Shown here piece by piece: positions 1 through 6,374 of a stretch of 11,866 nt of DNA. The position numbers were made by a program, and so were the translations under genes. The notes below the pieces were generated by a model. It saw nothing but the letters and a program-made list of their open reading frames with translations, had not been told where the DNA came from and made no database searches. This DNA is from Spirochaetia bacterium (GTDB taxonomy: Bacteria; Spirochaetota; Leptospirae; Leptospirales; Leptonemataceae), in contig JACPZR010000157.1 in the NCBI GenBank assembly GCA_016195395.1, positions 1 to 11,866 of the forward strand, written 5' to 3'. Numbering within the stretch: position 1 is the first letter of the stretch; each line of letters opens with the position of its first letter.

Positions 1-372
1 GAGAAGATCAAAGCGGGTATTTCCGGGATTCCCGGCCTTGAGGTAATGGGAGACCCGCTCTTTGTTGTGGCCTTCCGCTCCACCGAGTTTGACATATACC
101 GCCTGATGGATTTCCTGACGCATCGTAAGTGGAATTTGAACGGACTTCACCGCCCCGCCTGTATTCACCTCTGTGTAACGCTGCGGCATACGCAGCCCGG
201 CGTTGCTCTGCGTTTCATAAAGGACCTCCGCGAAGGCGTTGCGCATGTGCGCGCCACGCCGGCGGAAAAGGGAGGGAGCGCCCCTGTTTACGGGATGGCG
301 GCCACCATCCCGGTGCGCAGTCTCGTGGGAGATCTGCTCAAGAAATACATGGATATGAATTACCGCGTGTGA
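1..372 (+). CDS. Sphingosine-1-phosphate lyase-like PLP-dependent enzyme, C-terminal part
   Basis: The frame is open from base 1 and ends at TGA 370-372, giving the last 123 residues of a longer protein whose start lies left of the window. The segment aligns from memory with the C-terminal domain of eukaryotic and Legionella-type S1P lyases: FDIYRL, then a WNLN step, then the IHLCVTLRHT strand, then RFIKDLREGV, and near the end VYGMAATIPVR (compare IYGMAQTTVDR in the human enzyme). That family cleaves phosphorylated long-chain bases, or related substrates, into an aldehyde and phosphoethanolamine using PLP. The cofactor lysine is outside the window, so activity cannot be judged. It could instead be a related group II PLP decarboxylase, but the C-terminal signature favours the lyase branch. 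The stop overlaps the convergent neighbour by 13 bases, so no terminator lies between them. Confidence 0.8.
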   Translation, partial: EKIKAGISGIPGLEVMGDPLFVVAFRSTEFDIYRLMDFLTHRKWNLNGLHRPACIHLCVTLRHTQPGVALRFIKDLREGVAHVRATPAEKGGSAPVYGMAATIPVRSLVGDLLKKYMDMNYRV

Positions 373-1220
373 TGATGGGCATCAGCCGCATGAATGCCCG
401 GGCTGAATTCAATCAGGCTTTTGACGGTGGTCTGGTCTATCAGGCCGCGCTCACGCATCATCTCTAACGCTATCCGGAGCGCTTCCGTGGGGATGGATGG
501 GACCATCTCGATCAACGCCTTCAGGGGTATCTTTCCTGTTGTATCTTTGGCGTCCTGCAGGTCCATCACCATGTTTTCCGCGATGCGTAGCTGGACAATG
601 AGGTTCGTGTAATCCTGCAAGAACGCAATGTATTCTTCGTCTTTGAGCTCTAAAGCCAGGCGGTAAATGAAATCGTATAGGTCGAGGTTGGACGTTATGA
701 CGGTCTTTACGCTGCTTCCCATAGCCTTGAAGACATCGAGCATAGCGTGGGACCTGTGTTCGTCCTCACCGCGCAGGAGACTCAGCACGCTCGCGTCCAT
801 CTTCTGTAAGAGCATGATGACAGAAAAATAGTCGGACCGTTTTCCCGTGATCTGCTGGCGCAGAATCTGAAGGAGCCGTTCCTTCCCAACGTGGCTCCAG
901 TAGGAGTCCATCAGGGACGAATATCCGTCATGGCTCTTTTCCTTTCCCAAGAGGGAGCGATAGTGGCGGATGATCTGGCAGTTGTAGAGTTCGGTGGCCG
1001 CGTCAACGCTGAACTCCGGGTTGGAGATCAGGCTTCCCGCAATCTCTTTCGGGAAGAGGCGGAAGTAGTAGTCCACAATGAAAACACACTCAGGCTCAGA
1101 AAGGAGAAGTTCAGAGAGCGCCGCGGGGGGAGTCCTTCGGAGTTCTTCTTCGATGGCGGCAACCGGCGGATACGTCTGGTTTAAGAGACCGTAGAGCTCC
1201 GTCTGTCGATAGGCAGCCAT
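360..1220 (-). CDS. Uncharacterised helical cytoplasmic protein
   Basis: This is a 286-residue protein that I do not recognise. It starts at ATG 1220-1218, with AAAGG about 10 bases upstream as a possible ribosome site, and stops at TAA 362-360. There is no signal peptide and no convincing membrane segment. The sequence is rich in Leu, Ile, Glu, Arg and Lys and reads as consecutive amphipathic helices. One striking stretch, around residues 180-240, is very leucine/acidic (LALELKDEEYIAFLQDY). The C-terminus is His-rich (DAHHHTR). It lies 51 bp downstream of the TetR gene on the same strand and is probably co-transcribed with it, which hints at a shared regulatory circuit or a local accessory role. 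No catalytic motif is visible. The length and codon use look like those of a real gene. Confidence 0.75.
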   Translation of the reverse strand: MAAYRQTELYGLLNQTYPPVAAIEEELRRTPPAALSELLLSEPECVFIVDYYFRLFPKEIAGSLISNPEFSVDAATELYNCQIIRHYRSLLGKEKSHDGYSSLMDSYWSHVGKERLLQILRQQITGKRSDYFSVIMLLQKMDASVLSLLRGEDEHRSHAMLDVFKAMGSSVKTVITSNLDLYDFIYRLALELKDEEYIAFLQDYTNLIVQLRIAENMVMDLQDAKDTTGKIPLKALIEMVPSIPTEALRIALEMMRERGLIDQTTVKSLIEFSPGIHAADAHHHTR

Positions 1221-1271
1221 GATGAATGACCTTTGGCGGCGTATGCTGAAATGGGAAGAAGAATTTTTGCG

Positions 1272-1934
1272 TTACGCGGTCTCTGGCCGGGCCCCGCGGG
1301 CTAGCAGCTTTGCGAATTCATTGACCGTTTTCTCGATTTCCTCTTCCGGGACCGCATGTACTATCCGCTGCATGAAGCCCATAGCGAATGTAACGGAGGA
1401 TATACTTGAGGCCAGTCGGAACGTGTCCACATCGTGACCCAGCTGTCCCATGGACCGGAATCGTTCCAGCATTCGCATCAGTTCAGGAATCGCCTCTGCG
1501 TCAAATTTGGTTTTCACGCGCCCGCTCACATCGGGGTGCAGGATGACCTGCGTGACGGCCACGCGCATGAAATCCGCATGTCTGGCGAAAAGAGAACAGC
1601 GCGACATGACATATCCGCTGATCATTTCCTGAAGGCAGGCGTACTCTGGGATCACACACATGTCATCGTTGGTGGCGAGTTCATTTCCCCTGACAAGAAT
1701 CGCCTCAAAGAGCCCTTTCTTCCCGCCAAAATAGCGTATGATCAGCGACTCGTTGGCCTTGGCCAGCCGCGCAATGTCGCGCGTGGTGGCCCCGTCATAT
1801 CCTTGTCGCGAAAAGGCTTGAACCCCCGCCCTCATGAGCGCCAGTTCCGTCCCCTCGCGGCCCCGTTTGGACGGGACCTTTGAAAGCCTTCTTTTTTTGG
1901 CTACGGGACGCTTTTTTTTGACATTACTCTTCAC
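1272..1934 (-). CDS. TetR-family transcriptional regulator
   Basis: This 220-residue protein shows the classical TetR N-terminal DNA-binding domain. A helix contains AFSRQGYDGATTRDIA (about residues 40-55), followed by the recognition-helix region ANESLIIRYFGGKKGLFEAIL (about 60-80), whose YF-x-x-K-x-x-L pattern is typical of the family. Residues 90-215 form the variable helical ligand-binding and dimerisation domain. About 25 residues precede the usual domain start and are strongly basic (KKKRP, KKRR). The assigned start is GTG at 1934-1932 without a strong ribosome site; ATG 1833-1831 inside the helix is too late, so the extension is probably real, but the exact start is uncertain. Divergent from it is a membrane glycosyltransferase, and an inverted repeat fitting a TetR operator lies between them. 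I infer that it represses that transcription unit and itself. The ligand is unknown; TetR effectors are usually small hydrophobic molecules. Confidence 0.92.
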   Translation of the reverse strand: MKSNVKKKRPVAKKRRLSKVPSKRGREGTELALMRAGVQAFSRQGYDGATTRDIARLAKANESLIIRYFGGKKGLFEAILVRGNELATNDDMCVIPEYACLQEMISGYVMSRCSLFARHADFMRVAVTQVILHPDVSGRVKTKFDAEAIPELMRMLERFRSMGQLGHDVDTFRLASSISSVTFAMGFMQRIVHAVPEEEIEKTVNEFAKLLARGARPETA

Positions 1935-2017
1935 GTTTCACTGCTGTCGGGAACAACAATTGCACCCCGACTCCAAAGAACAAAGAAAAATAAATGTTGA
2001 AAACAGGCGACGAATAT

Positions 2018-2037
2018 GTAAGTAATCGTTTACTTAC
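2018..2037. promoter_or_regulatory. Probable TetR operator (inverted repeat)
   Basis: GTAAGTAATCGTTTACTTAC is two perfect 8-base arms (GTAAGTAA / TTACTTAC) around a 4-base centre. Size, AT-rich arms and symmetry match TetR-family operators, several of which carry AAGTAA-type half sites. It lies in the gap between the divergent tetR gene (start 1934) and the glycosyltransferase, five bases before ATG 2042, where a bound dimer would block transcription in one or both directions. A TTGAAA at 1997-2002 is a possible -35 for the plus strand, with a weak -10 (TAAGTA, 2019-2024) inside the operator. The link to this TetR is inferred from position. Confidence 0.6.
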
Positions 2038-2041
2038 TGAA

Positions 2042-3778
2042 ATGGCGGAAAGTGCGGTCCGTTCTATGCGCCGGGGGGATCCGGTCGCCGGGGATAGTTT
2101 GCCCGGGCTTCGGTTTCCAGCCGTAGACCGCCGCATTTCGGACATCCGCGCTGTGCTGATCCTTCTCATTTTGTCGCTGGTTCTTCTTTTCCCCGCACTG
2201 GGTTCGCGGGCAACGCTCCGTCAGGGCGATGAAGAGATGCACGTGGCCACGGTCCGCGAAAGCCTGATCGCGAAATCGTACGCTTTCCCGCAGTTTGACG
2301 GGGGTATGAACATCTACAAGCCGCCGGGTCTTTTCTGGGCAGCGATGGGGAGCGACCTTCTGTTTGGTGTGAGTCTCGCGTCCGAGCGCTTTCCCTCGCT
2401 TCTCTTTTTTACCGGGTCAGCTCTCGCGATCTTTTTTGGTCTGCGTCTGTTCCGCGCCCCCGTTCCGTATGCGCTGCTCGTTGCGGCCGGCAGCTTGACC
2501 ACTTTGGGCGCGTTCAAATTCTCCAGGCTCGTGATGATGGAGGCCGCGCTGGCATTTGCGCTGACGGCCCAGGCTGTGCTTCTCCTCGCGTACTTTCAAA
2601 CACATAAGAGTTATTGGCTGGTTCTCGGGGCGATGATTTCCGGCGCGGCCTTCCTTCTGAAAGGCCCTCTCTTTCAGGTCTATTCCGTGGCAATGCTCGG
2701 CACAATGTCGCTCGCGCGCGTGATGACAGTGGGCAGACCCGGCTGGACGGGCCGGCGCAGAATCAAGGGCGAAATACTGAATAACGTTATCTTTCATGCG
2801 TCATCCGCGGTGGTCCCGGTTGTCTGGCTCGGCGCTCTTGTCCTCTTTTCTGACCGATGGCAGGCTTTCGTGCGGTTCTTTGTATTCACGGAAAACTTGG
2901 GCAAATTTTCTGCGAATACGGTAAATCAACCGGAATGGATTCTTCCCGTAGGATGGCTTTTGTATTCCATGCCGCTGACAATTCCTTTGACGGCGGCTTT
3001 CCTCACGATACTCTTCAGACCGGCGCGCGGACGCGCGGCATGGGCCGGGCGTGTGCTGGCTTTCGCCGTCGTTGTCATTGCGCTGATTCACATTACGCCC
3101 AACCGCAAAGATTACTATTACGCTGTCCCCCTCATTCCCGTGGGCATTTTGGCGGTGGGTCTTGGACTCATGCGGGGTGTGCCGCCCTGGCTCCAGCGCA
3201 TTCTTGCGTGGAATCGGATTCTATTGGCTGCGGTAGGGATCCTGTGTGCAGGCCTCGTGGGTTACGTCGGAACCAGTCATTCTTTGGGAGTGTCCGTGTT
3301 CTTTGCGTTCCTGCTGGCAGCGCTCTGTCTTTACGGCATTGTGCTTTCCAGAAGAGGGGGCCGGCATCCTAAAGCTGCGAACCTTTCGCTGGGCGTTGTG
3401 GCGCTTGCTATGGCGGGGCTTCTGTTATCCTTTCTCCAGTACGTTGTGATCCCCACGTTCAGCCGGCCCGACGTTCCAGCGTCCGGGCGCATTCAGGAGA
3501 CCGCTTCCCTGTGTGTTGTTTCAGAGAATCCTTGGGACGGTTTGATTTTTCGCAATGCGCTTCCAAAGGCGCACGTTCTGCACGCCGTGCCGCACGCGGA
3601 GTCAAGCTGTGTGGACGGCCGGCCGCTGCTGGTCTACAAAAACGCAGCAGTGCCGCCGGCGAGATTCCGCTACAAACCCGTGCAGTCGTGGGATCTTGAG
3701 TATACAGCAGACGATTTCCTTGGACGTTCCCCGCGCAAAGAGCGCGCAAGAGCTGTCCTTTACGAGTCAACGGAGTGA
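2042..3778 (+). CDS. ArnT/PMT-like membrane glycosyltransferase
   Basis: This is an integral membrane protein of about 578 residues in the GT-C (GT39/GT83) fold. After a cytoplasmic tail comes the first membrane helix (about residues 36-55), followed by the first periplasmic loop with the catalytic-type acidic pair in QGDEE (D63 E64) and then IYKPPG (K93), the motif that binds the lipid-phosphate sugar donor in ArnT relatives. About ten further hydrophobic segments follow, and the last roughly 100 residues form a soluble periplasmic domain with a few cysteines. The family moves a sugar from a polyprenyl-phosphate carrier to lipid A, another lipid or a protein outside the inner membrane; the substrate here is not readable. 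The start is uncertain: ATG 1994, ATG 2042 and ATG 2066 are all in frame and none has a clear Shine-Dalgarno. ATG 2042 was chosen because starting at 1994 would put the operator inside the coding region. The next gene begins four bases after its stop. Confidence 0.85.
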   Translation: MAESAVRSMRRGDPVAGDSLPGLRFPAVDRRISDIRAVLILLILSLVLLFPALGSRATLRQGDEEMHVATVRESLIAKSYAFPQFDGGMNIYKPPGLFWAAMGSDLLFGVSLASERFPSLLFFTGSALAIFFGLRLFRAPVPYALLVAAGSLTTLGAFKFSRLVMMEAALAFALTAQAVLLLAYFQTHKSYWLVLGAMISGAAFLLKGPLFQVYSVAMLGTMSLARVMTVGRPGWTGRRRIKGEILNNVIFHASSAVVPVVWLGALVLFSDRWQAFVRFFVFTENLGKFSANTVNQPEWILPVGWLLYSMPLTIPLTAAFLTILFRPARGRAAWAGRVLAFAVVVIALIHITPNRKDYYYAVPLIPVGILAVGLGLMRGVPPWLQRILAWNRILLAAVGILCAGLVGYVGTSHSLGVSVFFAFLLAALCLYGIVLSRRGGRHPKAANLSLGVVALAMAGLLLSFLQYVVIPTFSRPDVPASGRIQETASLCVVSENPWDGLIFRNALPKAHVLHAVPHAESSCVDGRPLLVYKNAAVPPARFRYKPVQSWDLEYTADDFLGRSPRKERARAVLYESTE

Positions 3779-3782
3779 AACC

Positions 3783-4169
3783 ATGAAAGAAGAGCATCAT
3801 CTACATACAATGCCGGAGGGTGTACGTCAGATATTTCCCTACCTGCCGTTCTTCGCTTTTCTGTTGCTGGTCCTCGTGATAACGTCTCTCAAGCACACAC
3901 GTGTCACAAACCAGCAGGCTCATTCGGGCGTGGCGGACACGGCGGCTGTATGTCAGAACTATTGCAGCACCATGATGCAGTGTGTCAGTTCAATGGCCGA
4001 AGCAAGACCCCACATGGCCCGCCTTGACAGCCTTTGTCTGCGCGGGTGTGAAAAGAACTTCGCGAGGATGCAGAACTGTCTGCAGCCTTCGTCCCAGTCG
4101 GACTGCGGCGTAATGAAGCAGTGCCTGACGCAGACACTGGATCGTGAGTACGGATATCTGAAACGTTAG
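3783..4169 (+). CDS. Small membrane-anchored eight-cysteine protein
   Basis: This is a 128-residue protein of no family I can name with certainty. The start is ATG 3783, with GGAG at 3771-3774 as a good ribosome site overlapping the stop of the upstream glycosyltransferase, so the two are probably translated from one mRNA. A short N-terminal region is followed by one membrane helix (about residues 20-36, very Leu/Val/Phe-rich) and a soluble part with cysteines at 57, 61, 67, 85, 89, 99, 108 and 114. Two of the pairs are C-x3-C (57/61 and 85/89). An even number of cysteines outside the membrane suggests disulfide bonds in the periplasm, but metal binding is possible. The helix is probably a signal anchor. 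Because it sits with an ArnT-like enzyme, I infer an envelope role. The longer open frame starting at 3555 overlaps the glycosyltransferase and is not the true start. Confidence 0.75.
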   Translation: MKEEHHLHTMPEGVRQIFPYLPFFAFLLLVLVITSLKHTRVTNQQAHSGVADTAAVCQNYCSTMMQCVSSMAEARPHMARLDSLCLRGCEKNFARMQNCLQPSSQSDCGVMKQCLTQTLDREYGYLKR

Positions 4170-4191
4170 TGTTCCGCCCCGCTGCGCCGGG

Positions 4192-4731
4192 TCACTTCAC
4201 GTAGATTTGGAAGGTTTCGCCGGTGACCGGGTCGTAGTGAATGCGGAAGGCACAGCCGGATGTCAGAGAAGTCCATGCGGACTGCGGGACCGACCAAGTC
4301 CGGCCGCCCGCCGCGATTCTAAAGTCTTTCGCTGTGGTGACTTCACCCTCAAATACCTGCTGGCCTCGTGAAGAAACAAATCCTTCATAGGTAACCGTTT
4401 TGCGTGTCACCTCGCGGAATTTCTCCAATGTAAAGCGCGCAAACAGGGGAACCAGAAGTGCTGCAGAAACGCCGCCGATTGTCTCAAACAGGTTAGGCCG
4501 ACTTGTGAAGGCCGGAAAAGGCGCGTCCATGCCGGTCACCCAGGTCAGGAGGCGCCAGAAGAAGACCACCGTGATGGACGTGAACGTCATCAGAATGAAG
4601 ACAAGGAGACTGAACGCAGCAAAGCGACCGATGATCCCTACAGCGCGCGGGATAAGCCCGATCAAGGGTTTCCATTCGGCGTTTCCGGTGGAGAAGCGGT
4701 CCGCGTCGGCCATGGGACGGATGGTCCGCAA
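4192..4731 (-). CDS. Uncharacterised two-helix membrane protein
   Basis: This is a 179-residue protein that I cannot assign to a family. It begins with a 25-residue polar region, followed by a long hydrophobic stretch (about residues 28-65, probably one or two helices), a short loop and another hydrophobic segment around residues 80-100 (GGVSAALLVPLFARF). The C-terminal 75 residues look beta-rich and soluble (VTYEGFVSSRG, then FRIHYDPVTGETFQIYVK), suggesting a small domain beside the membrane. The listed start is TTG 4731-4729, preceded by GAAGG. ATG 4713-4711 is the alternative and has no ribosome site, so the start is uncertain by six residues. The convergent Cys-rich gene ends 22 bp away, with no terminator-like hairpin visible between them. 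The 115-bp gap upstream shows only a short palindrome. Confidence 0.68.
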   Translation of the reverse strand: MRTIRPMADADRFSTGNAEWKPLIGLIPRAVGIIGRFAAFSLLVFILMTFTSITVVFFWRLLTWVTGMDAPFPAFTSRPNLFETIGGVSAALLVPLFARFTLEKFREVTRKTVTYEGFVSSRGQQVFEGEVTTAKDFRIAAGGRTWSVPQSAWTSLTSGCAFRIHYDPVTGETFQIYVK

Positions 4732-4846
4732 CCGGCCTTCATACTGGCAAGTACTTGTTAGGGTTTCAGTCGTCCAAATGCGACGGGTCAGGTCCGGTCG
4801 ACGGGCGCTGGTTCCGCCTCATCGAGCCAGCCCTCAAGCGGCTTCT

Positions 4847-5449
4847 TCAGACTTCCCAGATCGACTCAAAGTCGATGGTTATGAGCATCGCGTAGCGTTC
4901 CGCTTCGCGGGTGAGCTTCATGGCGTCCGCCAGATTGTCCAAACGCATAACGAAGAGCCACGGACGCATGTTGTACTCGTTCAGAACTTTGAGGCGGGAC
5001 CCTTCAAGCGCTCTCAGGCCCAGCGTTAGATATTTCTTCAGCTTCACGTTGCGGGAGTGGACGATCTTGTCGGCGTAGCGGATCACGCGGCCCTGAGTGG
5101 TCTCGCGGGATGTTTCCACAATGTCTTCGTAGAGTTGGATCATCAGATACTGCGATCGTCGAACCTCATCATAAGCGACATCGAACTTGAAGCTCAAGAA
5201 GTGGATCTTGGCCTGGACCTGGTGATTGACGGCCCGTTTGAAGGCCGCTTTCTGCGTTGCTGTGCCGTAGTTACTGACGGCCGCATTCAGGGTTTTGAGA
5301 TAATAGTCGTTCTGGCGGAGGCCCTGTTCGGCCCAGATCTGAGCTTTGACCTGCGATCCTACAATGCCTTCCGACGCCTGAAGGGAACCCAGGGCGCAGA
5401 AGAGGGCGGCTGCGGCGGCAACGCCCAGCGCCTTTGTGGTGACATCCAT
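4847..5449 (-). CDS. Uncharacterised exported helical protein
   Basis: This is a 200-residue protein from ATG 5449. The first 25 residues form a Sec-type signal peptide with an alanine-rich core (ALGVAAAAALFCALG) and a plausible signal peptidase I site after LQA (before SEG). The cysteine at residue 18 sits inside the core and does not form a good lipobox. The mature part is charged and helical (ending AMLITIDFESIWEV). I see no known domain or catalytic motif, so it is a probable periplasmic protein of unknown function. Longer starts (TTG 5527, ATG 5482) would put the signal core about 11-26 residues in and would translate through the inverted repeats at 5471-5501, so ATG 5449 is preferred. 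Its divergent neighbour is carD. Confidence 0.7.
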   Translation of the reverse strand: MDVTTKALGVAAAAALFCALGSLQASEGIVGSQVKAQIWAEQGLRQNDYYLKTLNAAVSNYGTATQKAAFKRAVNHQVQAKIHFLSFKFDVAYDEVRRSQYLMIQLYEDIVETSRETTQGRVIRYADKIVHSRNVKLKKYLTLGLRALEGSRLKVLNEYNMRPWLFVMRLDNLADAMKLTREAERYAMLITIDFESIWEV

Positions 5450-5470
5450 TCCACTCACGATTCTTGTATC

Positions 5471-5501
5471 GGACACGGGCATGTCCCGCCACCGGTGGCG
5501 G
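5471..5501. repeat. Two adjacent inverted repeats upstream of the exported-protein gene
   Basis: Bases 5486-5501 are a perfect 16-base palindrome, CCGCCACCGGTGGCGG. Next to it, 5471-5486 has 5-base arms (GGACA/TGTCC) around a 6-base centre, and the two share base 5486. On the minus strand they fall 22-52 bases upstream of ATG 5449, so they could form stem-loops in the leader or be protein-binding sites. The T-run at 5506-5512 beside the palindrome gives it the look of a plus-strand terminator, but no plus-strand gene leads into it. Function unknown. Confidence 0.5.
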
Positions 5502-5557
5502 ACGATTTTTTTGGCAGACAGCGTCAAAATGTCAAATGGCGTCGCCTAACGTTTGGA

Positions 5558-5566
5558 TGCTATAAT
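5558..5566 (+). promoter_or_regulatory. Possible extended -10 promoter, carD side
   Basis: TGCTATAAT matches an extended -10 (TGn plus TATAAT) on the plus strand, about 130 bases upstream of carD. There is no matching -35 at the usual distance, which extended -10 promoters tolerate. A transcript from here would have a long leader. It may be chance, since the region is AT-rich. Confidence 0.3.
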
Positions 5567-5645
5567 CTATATCGTAATAATGCTTAAAGAGTTCTTATCA
5601 TTCAAATAGTCGCACCGGACGGTCTCCGCTCGTCTCAAAAACGGC

Positions 5646-5676
5646 TTGACAATCGTTAAGTTTTTGCGAGTATGTA
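5646..5676 (+). promoter_or_regulatory. Possible sigma-70 promoter of carD
   Basis: A perfect TTGACA (5646-5651) is followed after 19 bases by TATGTA (5671-5676), close upstream of carD. The expected transcription start would fall around 5683, with GGAAG at 5689-5693 as the ribosome site and ATG at 5699. The 19-base spacing is longer than ideal, and TACAAT at 5675-5680 competes as a -10. Supported by sequence match only. Confidence 0.4.
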
Positions 5677-5698
5677 CAATTGAGAACTGGAAGATAGA

Positions 5699-6319
5699 AT
5701 GGCAGTGGCCAAAAAAGGTAAACAGGCAGTAAAGGCGAAGGCAAAGCCAAAATCCCAGCCGAAAAAAGCGGCGAAGCCTGCAAAGCCCAAGGTGTCTAAA
5801 GCTCCAAAGCCCAAGAAGCAGAAGGAGATTAGGCAGGAGAAGTTCAAGGTCGGGGATCACGTCGTATACCCTATGCACGGCGTGGGTCAAATCAGCGCGG
5901 TCGCAAAGCAGAGCATTCTCGGTAAGAAGAAAGAAGTCTACGTCTTGGAGATTGCATCCAGCAAGATGCGGGTAATGATCCCGGTGGACAAGGCTCTCGA
6001 GATCGGAATTCGGTCTATTATTAGTCGGAAAGACGTCAAGAAAGTGATCGACCTTCTCCGGAAGGACGAAGTCGACACAGAAGAAGACTGGAAGATCCGT
6101 TACCAGAACAACATGAATAAGATCAAGTCCGGCAGCATTTACTCCGTTGCGGAGGTTTGCCGGAACCTGTACAAGCGCGCCAAAGACAAAGAGCTCTCCC
6201 TAATGGAAAGACGACTTTATGAATCCGCCTACAATCTCATATCGAGTGAGATTGCTCTAACACGGGCCATCACCGTAGAAGAGGCCGGCAACCTCATATC
6301 AGAAGTCTTGTCCGCCTGA
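5699..6319 (+). CDS. carD: CarD/CdnL-family transcription regulator with basic N-terminal tail
   Basis: This 206-residue protein binds RNA polymerase and stabilises open promoter complexes in its family. Residues 48-105 are the RNA-polymerase-interacting domain ([17 protein letters not shown], then the [10 protein letters not shown] strand). Residues 110-206 are the helical DNA-binding domain, with a tryptophan at 131 in [16 protein letters not shown], the position of the minor-groove Trp of mycobacterial CarD. The match to that protein continues through [17 protein letters not shown]. Residues 1-45 are an added tail made almost only of Lys, Ala, Pro, Gln and Ser, resembling a histone H1 tail. 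The start is ATG 5699 with a GGAAG ribosome site. The 55-bp gap to the next gene holds no obvious terminator, so co-transcription with the YacL-like gene is likely. CarD next to YacL is a known bacterial arrangement. Confidence 0.95.
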   Translation: MAVAKKGKQAVKAKAKPKSQPKKAAKPAKPKVSKAPKPKKQKEIRQEKFKVGDHVVYPMHGVGQISAVAKQSILGKKKEVYVLEIASSKMRVMIPVDKALEIGIRSIISRKDVKKVIDLLRKDEVDTEEDWKIRYQNNMNKIKSGSIYSVAEVCRNLYKRAKDKELSLMERRLYESAYNLISSEIALTRAITVEEAGNLISEVLSA

Positions 6320-6374
6320 GTTTTACCGCCATCTATCAGACAGCGCTCAATTCTATTTTTTGGATTTGAGTCTT

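Noticed and set aside
1994..2041. Upstream start of the glycosyltransferase at ATG 1994
   Set aside because: It would place the operator inside the coding region and adds residues without membrane or motif content; kept as an alternative only.
4748..4757. Palindrome CAAGTACTTG upstream of the two-helix membrane gene
   Set aside because: Ten bases of symmetry are common by chance and no second copy is seen nearby.
5057..5587. 176-codon plus-strand frame opposite the exported-protein gene
   Set aside because: It mirrors the minus-strand gene with a signal peptide; the translation is low in structure and has no ribosome site.
6320..6374. Possible terminator between carD and the YacL-like gene
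   Set aside because: There is a T-run near 6355-6361 but no stable stem before it; read-through is more likely.
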